Origin: Blautia liquoris | GTDB lineage: Bacteria > Bacillota > Clostridia > Lachnospirales > Lachnospiraceae | Direction: 5' to 3' | Assembly: GCF_015159595.1 (NCBI RefSeq) | Contig: NZ_CP063304.1 | Coordinates: 3,224,001 to 3,288,000, forward strand | Length of the DNA: 64,000 nt | Shown here: positions 1-8,913 of the stretch, piece by piece | Layout: every line of letters starts with the position of its first letter | Numbering within the stretch: position 1 is the stretch's first letter | Notes under the pieces: generated by a model | The model's input: only the letters and a program-made list of their open reading frames with translations | The model's database searches: none | What the model was told of the DNA's origin: nothing | Position numbers and translations under genes: made by a program

Positions 1-590
1 GGAATTATGTATACCATATCCCGTTTGAGGAAATGCGAAACAATCTCTCACCAAAGGCATTCTCAGGAAAAAAGCATCTGATTCGCCTGAAAAAGGCAAA
101 AGAATATGAGCTTGAAACTTACAAAAATCTCGCTTTTAATGTCAACGACTCTCACGAAAATCAATCCTGCTATCCCCATGCATCCGCCAATGTAGAGACA
201 CGGGGAGAATCAGTCTTCGCAGCTAAGAATGCAATCGACGGCGTCACTGCAAATTCCTCTCACGGAACATGGCCCTATTCATCCTGGGGAATCAACCGTG
301 ACCCGAATGCCGCTCTTACACTGGATTTTGGCAGGGAGGTGGAGATTGACTGCATCACCCTCTATCTGCGTGCTGATTTCCCACACGATAACTGGTGGAA
401 GGCGGCAAAACTCACATTTTCAGACGATTCTGCAATGAATATTGATCTGCAAAAGACAGCCTCCGGACAGGAATTCCACTTTGAGAAAAAGAGAGTCAGC
501 TGGCTGAAACTTTCAGAACTGATTCCATCTGATGAGCCATCCCCTTTCCCGGCACTGACGCAGATTGAAGTATACGGAAAAGACTCGTAA
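1..590 (+). CDS. C-terminal part of a protein with a discoidin-like (F5/8 type C) carbohydrate-binding domain
   Basis: The reading frame is open from the left window edge through the ATG at 33, so the gene is cut at its 5' end; about 195 codons remain. The visible part has a short charged stretch, then a beta-rich domain whose pattern (AKNAIDG, SSWGINRDP, LTLDFG, IEVYG near the end) fits a discoidin/F5/8 type C galactose-binding-like fold. Such domains bind sugars, usually as part of a larger glycoside-active enzyme. The enzymatic portion, if any, lies outside the window, so the overall function is unknown. No signal or membrane segment is visible in this part. Confidence 0.6.
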   Translation, partial: NYVYHIPFEEMRNNLSPKAFSGKKHLIRLKKAKEYELETYKNLAFNVNDSHENQSCYPHASANVETRGESVFAAKNAIDGVTANSSHGTWPYSSWGINRDPNAALTLDFGREVEIDCITLYLRADFPHDNWWKAAKLTFSDDSAMNIDLQKTASGQEFHFEKKRVSWLKLSELIPSDEPSPFPALTQIEVYGKDS

Positions 591-601
591 TACCTTATGT
601 C

Positions 602-657
602 CAGCACCGACCGGAGCGAAGATATATCATGGGGGTCAAATTACTTTCGACCCCCAC
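602..657. repeat. Fragment of repeat B followed by a GGGGGTC/GACCCCC hairpin
   Basis: AGCACCGACCGGAGCGAAGA at 603-622 matches the core of the repeat B copies at 11253 and 37597. It is followed by an inverted repeat GGGGGTC...GACCCCC (about 631-656). The spot lies between two convergent genes, so the hairpin may also end transcription from one or both sides. A matching hairpin occurs at 40821-40848, again between convergent genes. Confidence 0.6.
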
Positions 658-692
658 ATCATATCACTGAAAGCCATCGGCTTTTCATTCAG

Positions 693-1439
693 TTACTTCG
701 CTTTGCCCTGTGATGCCACGGCTTTCATCTTAGCCTCGATTTCAGCGGCATCTCCGAGATAAAATTTCTTACTCATCTTGCCCTGATCATCGAACTCATA
801 CACCAGCGGCACACCGGTTGGGATGTTCACTTTCGTGATTTCTTCCTCGGTCAGTCCCTCAAAATACATCATAAGTGCACGCAGGGAATTACCATGTGCT
901 GCGATGATGACACGTTTTTTCTCATTCATCTTCGGAAGAATCTCCTGTTCATAATAGGGAATCACGCGGGCAATCGTATCTTTCAGGCTCTCTGTAAGTG
1001 GAAGATCGGCCTTATCAATTTCGTTATACAACTCCTGTCTTGCAGGATTTCTGTCATCCTCCGGTTTCAGTGCCGGCGGCTGTATATCAAAAGATCTTCT
1101 CCAGATTTGAACCTGCTCTTCCCCATATTTCTTTGCCGTCTCTGCCTTATTCAGACCTTGCAGAGCACCGTAATGGCGCTCATTCAACTTCCATGTCTTC
1201 ACAACCGGCAGGTTCTCACGCCCCATCTCCTTTAATGCCAGCTGCAGAGTATGAATTGCACGCTGCAGGTAAGAAGTATAGGCAATATCAAAATCATAAC
1301 CCTTTTCTTTTAAAAGTTTTCCGGCGTTTTTCGCCTCTTCAATTCCCTTCGTTGAAAGATCAACATCTGTCCACCCGGTAAATTTATTCTCAAGATTCCA
1401 TTCACTCTCTCCATGACGGAGCAAAACTAAAGTTTTCAT
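693..1439 (-). CDS. gpmA: 2,3-bisphosphoglycerate-dependent phosphoglycerate mutase
   Basis: Interconverts 3- and 2-phosphoglycerate in glycolysis and gluconeogenesis, in the cytoplasm. The 248-residue protein has the family hallmark [10 protein letters not shown] at the N-terminus (phosphorylated His), the [12 protein letters not shown] motif, and a second catalytic His in [10 protein letters not shown]; length matches the cofactor-dependent GpmA family. I start at the ATG at 1439 because GGAGAG lies eight bases upstream; a TTG two codons earlier is also in frame. It is a single gene with no obvious operon partner; the chloride-channel-family gene upstream is separated by 123 bp. Confidence 0.95.
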   Translation of the reverse strand: MKTLVLLRHGESEWNLENKFTGWTDVDLSTKGIEEAKNAGKLLKEKGYDFDIAYTSYLQRAIHTLQLALKEMGRENLPVVKTWKLNERHYGALQGLNKAETAKKYGEEQVQIWRRSFDIQPPALKPEDDRNPARQELYNEIDKADLPLTESLKDTIARVIPYYEQEILPKMNEKKRVIIAAHGNSLRALMMYFEGLTEEEITKVNIPTGVPLVYEFDDQGKMSKKFYLGDAAEIEAKMKAVASQGKAK

Positions 1440-1562
1440 AAACAAATCTCTCCTTTCATTGACACCGGCTGCAAGAATACTGCACAGTCGAGTTTTATAG
1501 TCTTAGAATACCACAGATATACAAAAACTTCTATATTAATTGAATTTTCTTCAATTCTTGAT

Positions 1563-2774
1563 TTATCTTATTCTCTGCATGGTATAAATTGATTTATTCA
1601 TATTAAACGCATATGCAATTGTACACACGATAAAAAAGTGCGGAAGAAACTGAAACCCGAATACTTCTGCTCCGATCAGAACCGGTGCGAAGAAGGTATT
1701 GGTGCCGGCTGCAAACACACTGACATAGCCCATAGCCGCCACCAACTCGACCGGCAAGTGGAAGATCCCTGCGAGTACCACACCGAGACTTGATCCGATC
1801 GCAAAAAGGGGCGTAACCTCTCCGCCCTGAAAACCAGCGGATAAAGAGACCACCGTCAGGATGAATTTGAGCAGCCAGTCATAACGATAGATCTTTCCTC
1901 CTGTAAAGCTGTCTGTAATCAGGTTTGAACCCGTACCGGAGTAGCGTCCCTGATACAGGATTAACATGCAGATACTGATCACGGCACCCATGACTGCGAT
2001 ACGGATCATCGGATTGCTGATCTTATCTGCCACAAGCTTTTTTGTCCATTTCAGACACCATGCAAAAGCAGCCCCCACGATTCCAAAGATCATTCCAAGT
2101 ACAATCATTTTCCAGAAGACAGAGACGTTGATTGTATGATCCGCACTTAGGGCAAATGCCGTATTCTTAAGTCCCAGTGCTTTGGAAACCTCACAGGCCG
2201 TATAAGCTGCCGTGAATGCCGGAATCAGCGCTTCATATTCCAATACACCGGCAGTCATAATCCCCATGGCAAACACAACTGCTGCGATTGGTGTCTGAAA
2301 CAACCCTGCAAAACCGGCTGCAAGTCCAGTGACCAAAAAGATGTTTGACGCATCTTTAAAGGGAAGACGTCTTCCCACCCAGTGTGAAAACGTTGCACCG
2401 ATCTGCATTGCAACGCCCTCTCTTCCTGTGCTGGCGCCAAAGAGATTTGACAGCCACGTTCCCAGAATTGAAAAGGGAATCAGCCTTTTTGGTATAATCT
2501 CCTCCTCGCCCTGCCCCACTTCAAAGACAAGATTCATTCCCTGACTGCTCTTACCGCCAAATTTCATATAACAGTATGCGATAAACACACCGGCCAGGGC
2601 AAGAAACGGGATAAAATACAGCGGATGCTGCTCACGGGTCCGGGACATCAAGAGCAGTCCTCTTCCAAAAAATGTCTCAATCACGCCTACCACTGCACCA
2701 ATCGGAATTCCGGCAGCACCAAGCAAAAATAATCCGCCGTAAGTTCGAAAAACTCTGTTTACTTTCTCTTTCAT
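1563..2774 (-). CDS. CLC-family fluoride/proton antiporter (CLC-F type)
   Basis: Predicted integral membrane protein of 403 residues with about ten hydrophobic segments. It carries CLC motifs: GREGVAMQIG (the GREGP loop of chloride CLCs with Val replacing Pro), GFQGGEVTPLFAIG, and an AAGTNTFFAP loop near the C-terminus. Variants with GREG(T/V/S) and GGEVTPLF are typical of the CLC-F branch that expels fluoride, whereas chloride exchangers usually have GREGP and GxFxP. The fluoride-riboswitch-like leader directly upstream supports the same substrate. No CBS domains follow the membrane part. Substrate assignment rests on motif plus leader; transport direction is family knowledge. Confidence 0.85.
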   Translation of the reverse strand: MKEKVNRVFRTYGGLFLLGAAGIPIGAVVGVIETFFGRGLLLMSRTREQHPLYFIPFLALAGVFIAYCYMKFGGKSSQGMNLVFEVGQGEEEIIPKRLIPFSILGTWLSNLFGASTGREGVAMQIGATFSHWVGRRLPFKDASNIFLVTGLAAGFAGLFQTPIAAVVFAMGIMTAGVLEYEALIPAFTAAYTACEVSKALGLKNTAFALSADHTINVSVFWKMIVLGMIFGIVGAAFAWCLKWTKKLVADKISNPMIRIAVMGAVISICMLILYQGRYSGTGSNLITDSFTGGKIYRYDWLLKFILTVVSLSAGFQGGEVTPLFAIGSSLGVVLAGIFHLPVELVAAMGYVSVFAAGTNTFFAPVLIGAEVFGFQFLPHFFIVCTIAYAFNMNKSIYTMQRIR

Positions 2775-2810
2775 AAGTATCCTCCACTTTTAAATATATT
2801 TTTACACAAA

Positions 2811-2895
2811 AGAAGCTGATCACTCCGTGGTCAACACAGAAGTCATCAGCCTACAGGCAATTTTGGATAGTCCATGGGAGAACTTCATTCCCATA
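2811..2895 (-). promoter_or_regulatory. Fluoride riboswitch (crcB motif) in the leader of the CLC-type gene
   Basis: Read on the minus strand, the leader contains GGGAATGAAGTTCTCCC, an ACTATCC segment, then GCCTGTAGGCTGATGACTTC and a following stem CTGTG...CACGGAG. This order (GGnGAUG-GUUCnCC hairpin, then GCUGAUGACUUCU) is the crcB-motif aptamer pattern that senses fluoride. The closing part can pair with the expression platform before the AGTGGAGG ribosome binding site. Placement in front of a CLC-F-like gene fits known fluoride regulons. I cannot run a covariance model. Confidence 0.82.
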
Positions 2896-2898
2896 TCT

Positions 2899-2926
2899 AT
2901 TATATAACAATTTGTCAAAAACGCAA
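2899..2926 (-). promoter_or_regulatory. Promoter of the fluoride-riboswitch transcript
   Basis: On the minus strand TTGCGT (2921-2926) and TATAAT (2899-2904) are separated by 16 bases, placing the transcript start at the first base pairs of the riboswitch. A TTGACA also lies nearby but only eight bases from TATAAT, too close to serve as its -35 box. Confidence 0.6.
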
Positions 2927-2957
2927 GTGGCTTGACTTGCTGATGCGATAAACTCTA

Positions 2958-2986
2958 TTCACATACCTTCGTTCCTGTGCTATGAT
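2958..2986 (+). promoter_or_regulatory. Promoter upstream of the fucose mutarotase-like gene
   Basis: TTCACA (2958-2963), 17-base spacer, TATGAT (2981-2986), followed 27 bases later by AAGGAG and the ATG at 3027. It diverges from the riboswitch promoter. Confidence 0.5.
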
Positions 2987-3026
2987 AGAAAGAAAATCAA
3001 ATCCATAAAGTAAGGAGTGTCAAATT

Positions 3027-3464
3027 ATGTTAAAAGGAATTCCTCAGATACTATCCCCTGAATTGTTAAAAGTTTTATCCGAAATGGGTCACAGTGACCG
3101 TATTGTTCTCGCCGATGGAAATTTTCCCGCTGAGAGTATGGGGAAGAGTGCGGTTGTGATCCGATGTGACGGTCACGGAATCCCGGAACTGTTGGATGCG
3201 ATCCTTCAGCTGTTTCCTCTGGATACCTATGTAGAACAACCTGTCAGCCTGATGAGTGTCATGCCCGGAGATGATGTAAAAACACCAATCTGGGATGTCT
3301 ATAAGGGAATTGTAGCGGAGCATGATCCCCGTGGAGAATTGGCTGTGGGAAACATCGAACGCTTTAAGTTCTATGAAGAATCAAAGAAAGCCTACGCAAT
3401 TATTGCCACTGGTGAACATGCACTTTATGCGAATGTCATGCTGCAAAAAGGTGTTATCGCATAG
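3027..3464 (+). CDS. RbsD/FucU-family sugar mutarotase, L-fucose mutarotase-like
   Basis: Members interconvert alpha and beta anomers of pyranoses (FucU: L-fucose; RbsD: ribose). The 145-residue cytoplasmic protein has the family layout: LKGIPQILSPELL at the N-terminus, the MGHSDRIVLADGNFPA motif with the catalytic-site His and Asp, and a C-terminal ATGEHALYANVMLQKGV. The SPELL start and length fit FucU better than RbsD. AAGGAG precedes the ATG by seven bases. No fucose or ribose catabolic genes are visible nearby, so the in vivo sugar is not settled by context. The stop codon is TAG. Confidence 0.85.
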   Translation: MLKGIPQILSPELLKVLSEMGHSDRIVLADGNFPAESMGKSAVVIRCDGHGIPELLDAILQLFPLDTYVEQPVSLMSVMPGDDVKTPIWDVYKGIVAEHDPRGELAVGNIERFKFYEESKKAYAIIATGEHALYANVMLQKGVIA

Positions 3465-3515
3465 ATTCCATCAAAGTCGGAATCTATGAAGCTTTACTGA
3501 ACAAGGGAGGACTTA

Positions 3516-4223
3516 ATGAGGTTTGAAATTGAACATTTATCAAAGAGTTTCGAGAAGAAAGAGGTGCTGCGTGATATTAACTTTGTATTTGAAGAGGGTA
3601 AGATCTATGGCCTCCTCGGGCGGAATGGCGCCGGCAAGACAACGCTGTTTAACTGCCTGAACAGGGATATCAAGATGGACAGTGGAAACCTTTTCCTTGA
3701 ATCTTGCGATACACGGCGTGAGGTGGTACCTGAAGATATCGGCTACGTCTTGTCAACCCCTACAGTACCTGAGTTTTTGACGGGCAGGGAATTTCTTAAG
3801 TTTTTCCTTGATATCAATGAAACGTCCGTAAAAGACATAAAACCTATCGATGAATACTTTGAATATATGAGAATTGCACCTGCAGACCGTGATAAGCTTA
3901 TGAAGGACTACTCACATGGCATGAAGAACAAGATGCAGATGTTGGTAAATATTATTGCTCAGCCTAATATACTCCTTCTTGATGAACCGCTGACATCCCT
4001 TGATGTCGTTGTGGCCGAAGAGATGAAGCAGATGCTTCGTACTTTAAAACAAGGTCGTATTACCATCTTCTCCACACACCTTTTAGATCTCGCTCTTGAT
4101 CTGTGTGACGAGATTATCTTACTCAGCCACGGTGAACTTGAGGTTGTCGAAAAGTCCAATCTTGACAGCCAGAACTTCAAAGACAGAATTATCTGTGCTC
4201 TTCAGGAGGAAGGATATGAATAA
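3516..4223 (+). CDS. ABC transporter ATP-binding protein
   Basis: Cytoplasmic ATPase of 235 residues with Walker A GLLGRNGAGKTT (about residues 33-44), an atypical signature YSHGMKNKM, and Walker B ILLLDEP followed by LTSLD; the switch His is in FSTHLLD. The architecture resembles ATPases of ABC-2 type exporters. The ribosome binding site AAGGGAGG precedes the ATG. The next gene overlaps its end by eight bases, so the two form a translationally coupled ATPase/permease pair. Substrate unknown. Confidence 0.85.
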   Translation: MRFEIEHLSKSFEKKEVLRDINFVFEEGKIYGLLGRNGAGKTTLFNCLNRDIKMDSGNLFLESCDTRREVVPEDIGYVLSTPTVPEFLTGREFLKFFLDINETSVKDIKPIDEYFEYMRIAPADRDKLMKDYSHGMKNKMQMLVNIIAQPNILLLDEPLTSLDVVVAEEMKQMLRTLKQGRITIFSTHLLDLALDLCDEIILLSHGELEVVEKSNLDSQNFKDRIICALQEEGYE

Positions 4224-5787
4224 GACGTTAAAGATTTCATTCTCCCTGAAAAATACATACCGTGTGAATACCATACTTTATTCACTCAAGCAGATTCCAT
4301 TGCTGAAAAAAGTGCTTCCGGAATCCCTTTACAAAGTTAAGGCATTTAAAATTCTGGCCAATATATTCTCCTTTTGCTGGGAGATCATCTCGGTGTTTTT
4401 AGGGAAGTTTATCTATCTGGCCTTTATGATTTGTGAGGCTGGTCTGTTATATTCAGGTTCTCCGAAACGCCAGACTTTTCTGCATTTGCTTTTACTCTTA
4501 ACCATCATGGGTGACTATCTGAATACGAGCGTTTTTAATCCGTCAAAGGATAAGTATTATGCGATGATCCTCATGCGGATGAATGCCAAAGAGTATACCC
4601 TGGTCAATTATCTATACTCTACGCTGAAAGTGATCATCGGTTTTCTTCCCTTTACCTTGTGGTTCGGTGTTAAGTGGGGATTGCCCGTATGGCTGTGTAT
4701 CCTGCTTCCTTTTTCAATTGCAGGATCAAAGCTTGCTTTCACTTCCGTAAAATTACAAAATTATGAGAAGGGCAAAACCGTATACAGCGAAAACAGTATA
4801 GGGAATTTCACCTGGCTGTTCACCGGAATTCTTCTGGGAATTACGTACGGTCTTCCTGCTCTTGGAATCACGCTGCCGGAACTCTTATCTGCCGGAATTC
4901 TGCTGATCTTTATCCCTGCGGGATTGATCGGACTGAAAAAAGTTCTTTCTTTTGGTTCTTATCGGGAAGTCAATCAACAGCTGCTTTTCCAGACGATGAA
5001 TCAGATGGATGCCGTTGCTAACATGACAAAGGAGATGAGCCAAAAAAACATCTCCGCAGATCTTTCAATCAACAGCAGCCGAGAGGGATTTGAATACCTG
5101 AACGATTTATTCATCAAGCGTCATCAGAAAATACTCTGGAAATCAACGAAACGAATTGCTATTGTCTGTACCTGCCTGATCAGTGCTGTTATACTTGCCT
5201 TACATTTAAAACCGGCAGCAAAAAAAGAGACCAATGAATTGATTTTGACATGGCTGCCTTACTTTGTATGGATTATGTATTGCATTAATCGGGGAACAGA
5301 TTTTACAAAAGCTCTGTTTATGAACTGCGACCACAGTCTTCTGACCTACTCGTTCTATAAACAGCCGGGTTATATATTGAAGCTTTTTCAGATTCGTCTT
5401 CGTGAAATTATCAAGATCAATGTATATCCGGCTTTTATCATAGGAATTGGTCTTGTGCTGATTCTGTGCTTCTCGGGCGGTACAAAAAACCCGGTAAACT
5501 ATCTGGTGATCCTTATATCGATCCTATGCATGAGCATCTTCTTCTCCATTCATCATCTTACGATCTATTATCTGCTGCAGCCTTTTAATTCCGGAACTGA
5601 GGTAAAAAGCGGAACCTATCGGATCGTGACATCGCTAACTTATATCCTCAGCTTTTTCATGATGAAGCTTCATATGTCAACGCTGATCTTTGGAATAATG
5701 ACAATCGTGTTCTGTATCATATATAGCATTGCCGCCTGCATACTGGTCTATAAACTGGCACCGAAAACTTTCAGACTGCGGACATAA
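4216..5787 (+). CDS. Large ABC-type membrane protein paired with the preceding ATPase
   Basis: The ATG at 4216 has AGGAGGAAGG just upstream and gives 523 residues; an in-frame extension to 4096 would lie inside the ATPase gene and is unlikely. The protein has roughly ten hydrophobic segments in two groups (about residues 45-260 and 350-515) separated by a hydrophilic stretch near 270-345, which suggests two membrane halves. No conserved catalytic motif is visible. I infer the membrane part of an exporter with the overlapping ATPase; the family and cargo are not recognised. Confidence 0.65.
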   Translation: MNKTLKISFSLKNTYRVNTILYSLKQIPLLKKVLPESLYKVKAFKILANIFSFCWEIISVFLGKFIYLAFMICEAGLLYSGSPKRQTFLHLLLLLTIMGDYLNTSVFNPSKDKYYAMILMRMNAKEYTLVNYLYSTLKVIIGFLPFTLWFGVKWGLPVWLCILLPFSIAGSKLAFTSVKLQNYEKGKTVYSENSIGNFTWLFTGILLGITYGLPALGITLPELLSAGILLIFIPAGLIGLKKVLSFGSYREVNQQLLFQTMNQMDAVANMTKEMSQKNISADLSINSSREGFEYLNDLFIKRHQKILWKSTKRIAIVCTCLISAVILALHLKPAAKKETNELILTWLPYFVWIMYCINRGTDFTKALFMNCDHSLLTYSFYKQPGYILKLFQIRLREIIKINVYPAFIIGIGLVLILCFSGGTKNPVNYLVILISILCMSIFFSIHHLTIYYLLQPFNSGTEVKSGTYRIVTSLTYILSFFMMKLHMSTLIFGIMTIVFCIIYSIAACILVYKLAPKTFRLRT

Positions 5788-5928
5788 AATTCATGATTTT
5801 TATTTTGCACTTCCCTTTTTCTCTAATCTGTGGTAGAATAAGTCGGCCAGACTGGTATCTTTATGCCAATTGGTCGTGCAACATTCAACCACTAATTATC
5901 ATTTACAGATAAAAAGGAGCAATGTTCA

Positions 5929-7338
5929 ATGGAAAATGTTTCAAAAAGCTATGATGTCATCATCGTCGGAGCAGGTCCGTCCGGAATTTTCTGCGCATAT
6001 AAATTGATTGCTGAAAAACCGGATCTCAAGATTCTGATGATTGAAAAGGGTCGTCCCATCGAAAAGCGTAACTGCCCCAAACGCCTGACAGGTGTCTGTG
6101 CGGGATGCAAGCCATGCGCCATCACCACCGGATTCGCAGGTGCAGGTGCATTTTCAGACGGGAAGCTGTCACTTTCCCCGGATGTAGGCGGAAATCTCCC
6201 TGAGATACTGGGATATGACCAGACACTGGATCTGTTAAAGCAGTCGGATGATATTTACCTGAAGTTCGGTGCGGATACCAATGTCTATGGTATCGACAAG
6301 CAAAAAGAGCTTCGTGAAATACGCCGCAAAGCCATCAATGCCAATTTGAAGCTTATTGAATGTCCCATCCGCCATTTGGGCACAGAAGAAGGGTACAAAA
6401 TCTATACCCGTCTGCAGGAGCATCTTCTTGCTTCTGGTGTTGAAATGAAATTTAACACGATGGTAAAGGATATCATCATTGAAGATAATGAAGCAAAGGG
6501 AATTGTAACCGATAAGGACGAAACTTTCTGTGCCCCGGAGATTGTCTCCGCCATCGGGCGCGAGGGATCTGACTGGTTCAGCCACATCTGCCATGACCAC
6601 GGCATTCATACTGAGGTCGGAACCGTAGATATTGGTATCCGTGTGGAAGTCCGCGATGAAGTCATGGAATTCCTGAATGAAAATCTGTATGAAGCCAAGC
6701 TTGTATACTATACACCAACCTTCGACGACAAGGTGCGTACCTTCTGTACTAACCCGTCCGGCGAGGTTGCGACGGAATATTATGAAAATGGACTCGCCGT
6801 TGTCAACGGACATGCCTATAAATCCCAGGAGTACAAGACGAACAACACAAACTTCGCTCTCCTGGTATCCAAGAACTTTACGAAGCCTTTTAAGACACCG
6901 ATCGAATATGGAAAACATATCGCCCAGCTGAGCAATATGCTCTGTGACGGAAAAATCCTTGTACAGACATTCGGAGATTTTCAGCGCGGACGTCGCACCA
7001 CAGAGGAGCGTCTCTGCCGGAACAACCTGATCCCGACCTTAAAGGACGCAGTCCCCGGCGATTTGTCTCTGGTACTTCCGCATCGTATCATGGTCGACTT
7101 AAAAGAAATGCTTCTTGCCCTTGATAAAGTGACACCGGGAATCGCAAGTGATGAAACTTTACTCTACGGCGTGGAAGTCAAGTTCTACTCCAACAAAGTC
7201 GTTGTAAACAAAGATTTCGAAACCAGCGTCAGGGGACTTCGCGCCATCGGCGATGGTGCATCCGTAACGCGTGGACTCCAGCAGGCATCTGCCAATGGGC
7301 TGTCTGTAGCGGGAAGCATATTGGAGAAGATAGGATAA
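5929..7338 (+). CDS. FAD-dependent dehydrogenase of the COG2509 type
   Basis: 469-residue protein with an N-terminal dinucleotide-binding motif VIIVGAGPSGIFCAYKL (about residues 11-27) and the ADP-ribose-contacting MIEKG at the end of beta-2. A cysteine-rich segment CPKRLTGVCAGCKPC follows (about residues 45-59) and then a glycine-rich GFAGAGAFSDGKL, typical of the uncharacterised FAD-dependent dehydrogenases of COG2509. The C-terminus IGDGASVTRGLQQASANG is the second FAD-binding signature. Substrate is unknown. AAGGAGC precedes the ATG; the gene stands alone. Confidence 0.8.
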   Translation: MENVSKSYDVIIVGAGPSGIFCAYKLIAEKPDLKILMIEKGRPIEKRNCPKRLTGVCAGCKPCAITTGFAGAGAFSDGKLSLSPDVGGNLPEILGYDQTLDLLKQSDDIYLKFGADTNVYGIDKQKELREIRRKAINANLKLIECPIRHLGTEEGYKIYTRLQEHLLASGVEMKFNTMVKDIIIEDNEAKGIVTDKDETFCAPEIVSAIGREGSDWFSHICHDHGIHTEVGTVDIGIRVEVRDEVMEFLNENLYEAKLVYYTPTFDDKVRTFCTNPSGEVATEYYENGLAVVNGHAYKSQEYKTNNTNFALLVSKNFTKPFKTPIEYGKHIAQLSNMLCDGKILVQTFGDFQRGRRTTEERLCRNNLIPTLKDAVPGDLSLVLPHRIMVDLKEMLLALDKVTPGIASDETLLYGVEVKFYSNKVVVNKDFETSVRGLRAIGDGASVTRGLQQASANGLSVAGSILEKIG

Positions 7339-7420
7339 GCATAAACAAAACTTTGTAAAAGCCAATCAACAAAAAGATAATAATACTTGACAATAACAAT
7401 AAACCAATCAAAATATAAAG

Positions 7421-7451
7421 GCGGCAGAAATCCACAACAGATTTCTGCCGC
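7421..7451 (-). terminator. Intrinsic terminator after the MttB-type gene
   Basis: A perfect 12-bp stem GCGGCAGAAATC / GATTTCTGCCGC with a seven-base loop, followed on the minus strand by CCTTTATATTTTG. It ends the minus-strand block that finishes at 7493; the plus-strand side lacks a clear T run. Confidence 0.75.
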
Positions 7452-7492
7452 TCTCTTAACATAGCTGGATATTTTATTCGCTCCAGTTAAAA

Positions 7493-8905
7493 TCAGTTCA
7501 GATTACGACCTGACTTTTCCAGTATTGCCTTTACTTTCTCTCTTTGTTCGGTATCCAGTTTTGGCTTATTGCTCTCATATTTCTTTAACAGCCGCTCCAT
7601 CTCTGTGTCGATGCTTTCCTTAAAATAGGCATCTCCTTTTCCACTTCGCGGTCCGACATGCGGAGAGTAAAGATCCCTGAAATTTTCCAACGTATAGTCT
7701 GCGGTGACAAAGCTTCCATCATGGCCGATCTCTTTGATCTCTTCCAGGTTTAAGGTCTCTTCGTTCACTTTAATCGGTGCAAAAGATGCTTTCACCTGAC
7801 GGATGATCTCAAAATCGACAACCATTTTTTCAAATGATGTTGCATTTACACTGTCCATGACTCCGCCGGCTTCCATGATCAGATTGATTCCATGGCGATA
7901 TGCGGATGAAAATGTCAGCATTGATTCATACCCGGCCTGACAGTTGATACGCGGTGCATCTGTCTGACATCCGCCTCCTCTTGAGGGCAGCCCATAGAAT
8001 TTTGCCATATTTGTGGCAAATCCCTGCATCAGAGTTCCTTCGGGTGCCGCGCATGCAAAGGTGATCCCACCTCGCATATCCGCTGCGGTTGACTGAATTC
8101 CGAACACAACCGGTGTTCCGGGGCGAATCATCTCGGCCAGAACAATTCCGGCAAGACTCTCGGCTGCGCCGCTGGCAATCGTCCCCGCCATGGAAAGAGA
8201 TCCCGTCGCACCCAACATGGCCGCAGGACAAACGATCACCGGCTGTCCATACTCGGCGAGTATCATCAGGCAGTCCAGCATTCTCTCATCTAACGTCAGC
8301 GGAGAGACTGTGTTGATCAGCGCAATCATTCTCGGTTTTTCTATGAAAGCATCTTTACCGCCAAACAGTTCACAGCCCGCTTCTACGATTAATTCCATCT
8401 CATCTTTAAAACCTGTCGGAAGCATAATGGCTTTTTCAGAATGCAAAAGCGCTGTATAGAACAATTCGACTGCGGCGGTTTTTTCAGGGATTTCTCCAGG
8501 CTGAATCATGATCCCTCCGTTAATCGAATAGCTGTCTTCCGCCTCAACAAGTTTTAAACATTTTATATAGTCATCCATAGTTCCGCGGCGGCGATTTCCA
8601 TCCCAATCATCAATGAAGGCACATCCGTAGGTGGCCGCCGGATTGATATGATCTTTTCCGATCACTGTGTCATATTTTGGATTTCTTGCATAGAGGGTAA
8701 AGGATTCCGGTGCCTTTTTGACCCAGTGCATAACCTGTTCTTCCGTGAAGAATGCGGTGCCGCCTTCCATCTTAATCCCGTGATCCTTTAAAATCGCTGC
8801 TGCTTTTTCATTGTGAATTCTAACTCCCACATCGCGCATAATCTCCATAGCCGCGTTATGTATCATCTGTTCTCTTGTCATAGCAAATTGCCTCCTATCT
8901 TCCAC
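7493..8905 (-). CDS. Trimethylamine methyltransferase (MttB) family protein without pyrrolysine
   Basis: COG5598/MttB superfamily corrinoid-dependent methyltransferase of 470 residues, read through without any in-frame UAG, so it lacks the pyrrolysine of true trimethylamine methyltransferases. Non-pyrrolysine homologues (MtgB, MtpB, MtcB) demethylate glycine betaine, proline betaine or carnitine and pass the methyl group to a corrinoid protein. Family-like features include AATYGCAFIDDWDG, a GGCQTDAP segment and GHDGSFV near the C-terminus. No cognate corrinoid protein or methyltetrahydrofolate methyltransferase is in this window. It lies eight bases downstream of the TIM-barrel gene in the block that also encodes a betaine-type importer, which suggests quaternary-amine catabolism. 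The substrate is an inference. Confidence 0.85.
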   Translation of the reverse strand: MEDRRQFAMTREQMIHNAAMEIMRDVGVRIHNEKAAAILKDHGIKMEGGTAFFTEEQVMHWVKKAPESFTLYARNPKYDTVIGKDHINPAATYGCAFIDDWDGNRRRGTMDDYIKCLKLVEAEDSYSINGGIMIQPGEIPEKTAAVELFYTALLHSEKAIMLPTGFKDEMELIVEAGCELFGGKDAFIEKPRMIALINTVSPLTLDERMLDCLMILAEYGQPVIVCPAAMLGATGSLSMAGTIASGAAESLAGIVLAEMIRPGTPVVFGIQSTAADMRGGITFACAAPEGTLMQGFATNMAKFYGLPSRGGGCQTDAPRINCQAGYESMLTFSSAYRHGINLIMEAGGVMDSVNATSFEKMVVDFEIIRQVKASFAPIKVNEETLNLEEIKEIGHDGSFVTADYTLENFRDLYSPHVGPRSGKGDAYFKESIDTEMERLLKKYESNKPKLDTEQREKVKAILEKSGRNLN

Positions 8906-8913
8906 TAAGTTGT

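Noticed and set aside
6235-6918. Long antisense reading frame (227 codons) opposite the FAD-dependent oxidoreductase
   Set aside because: No ribosome binding site or homology; it mirrors the codon pattern of the real gene.
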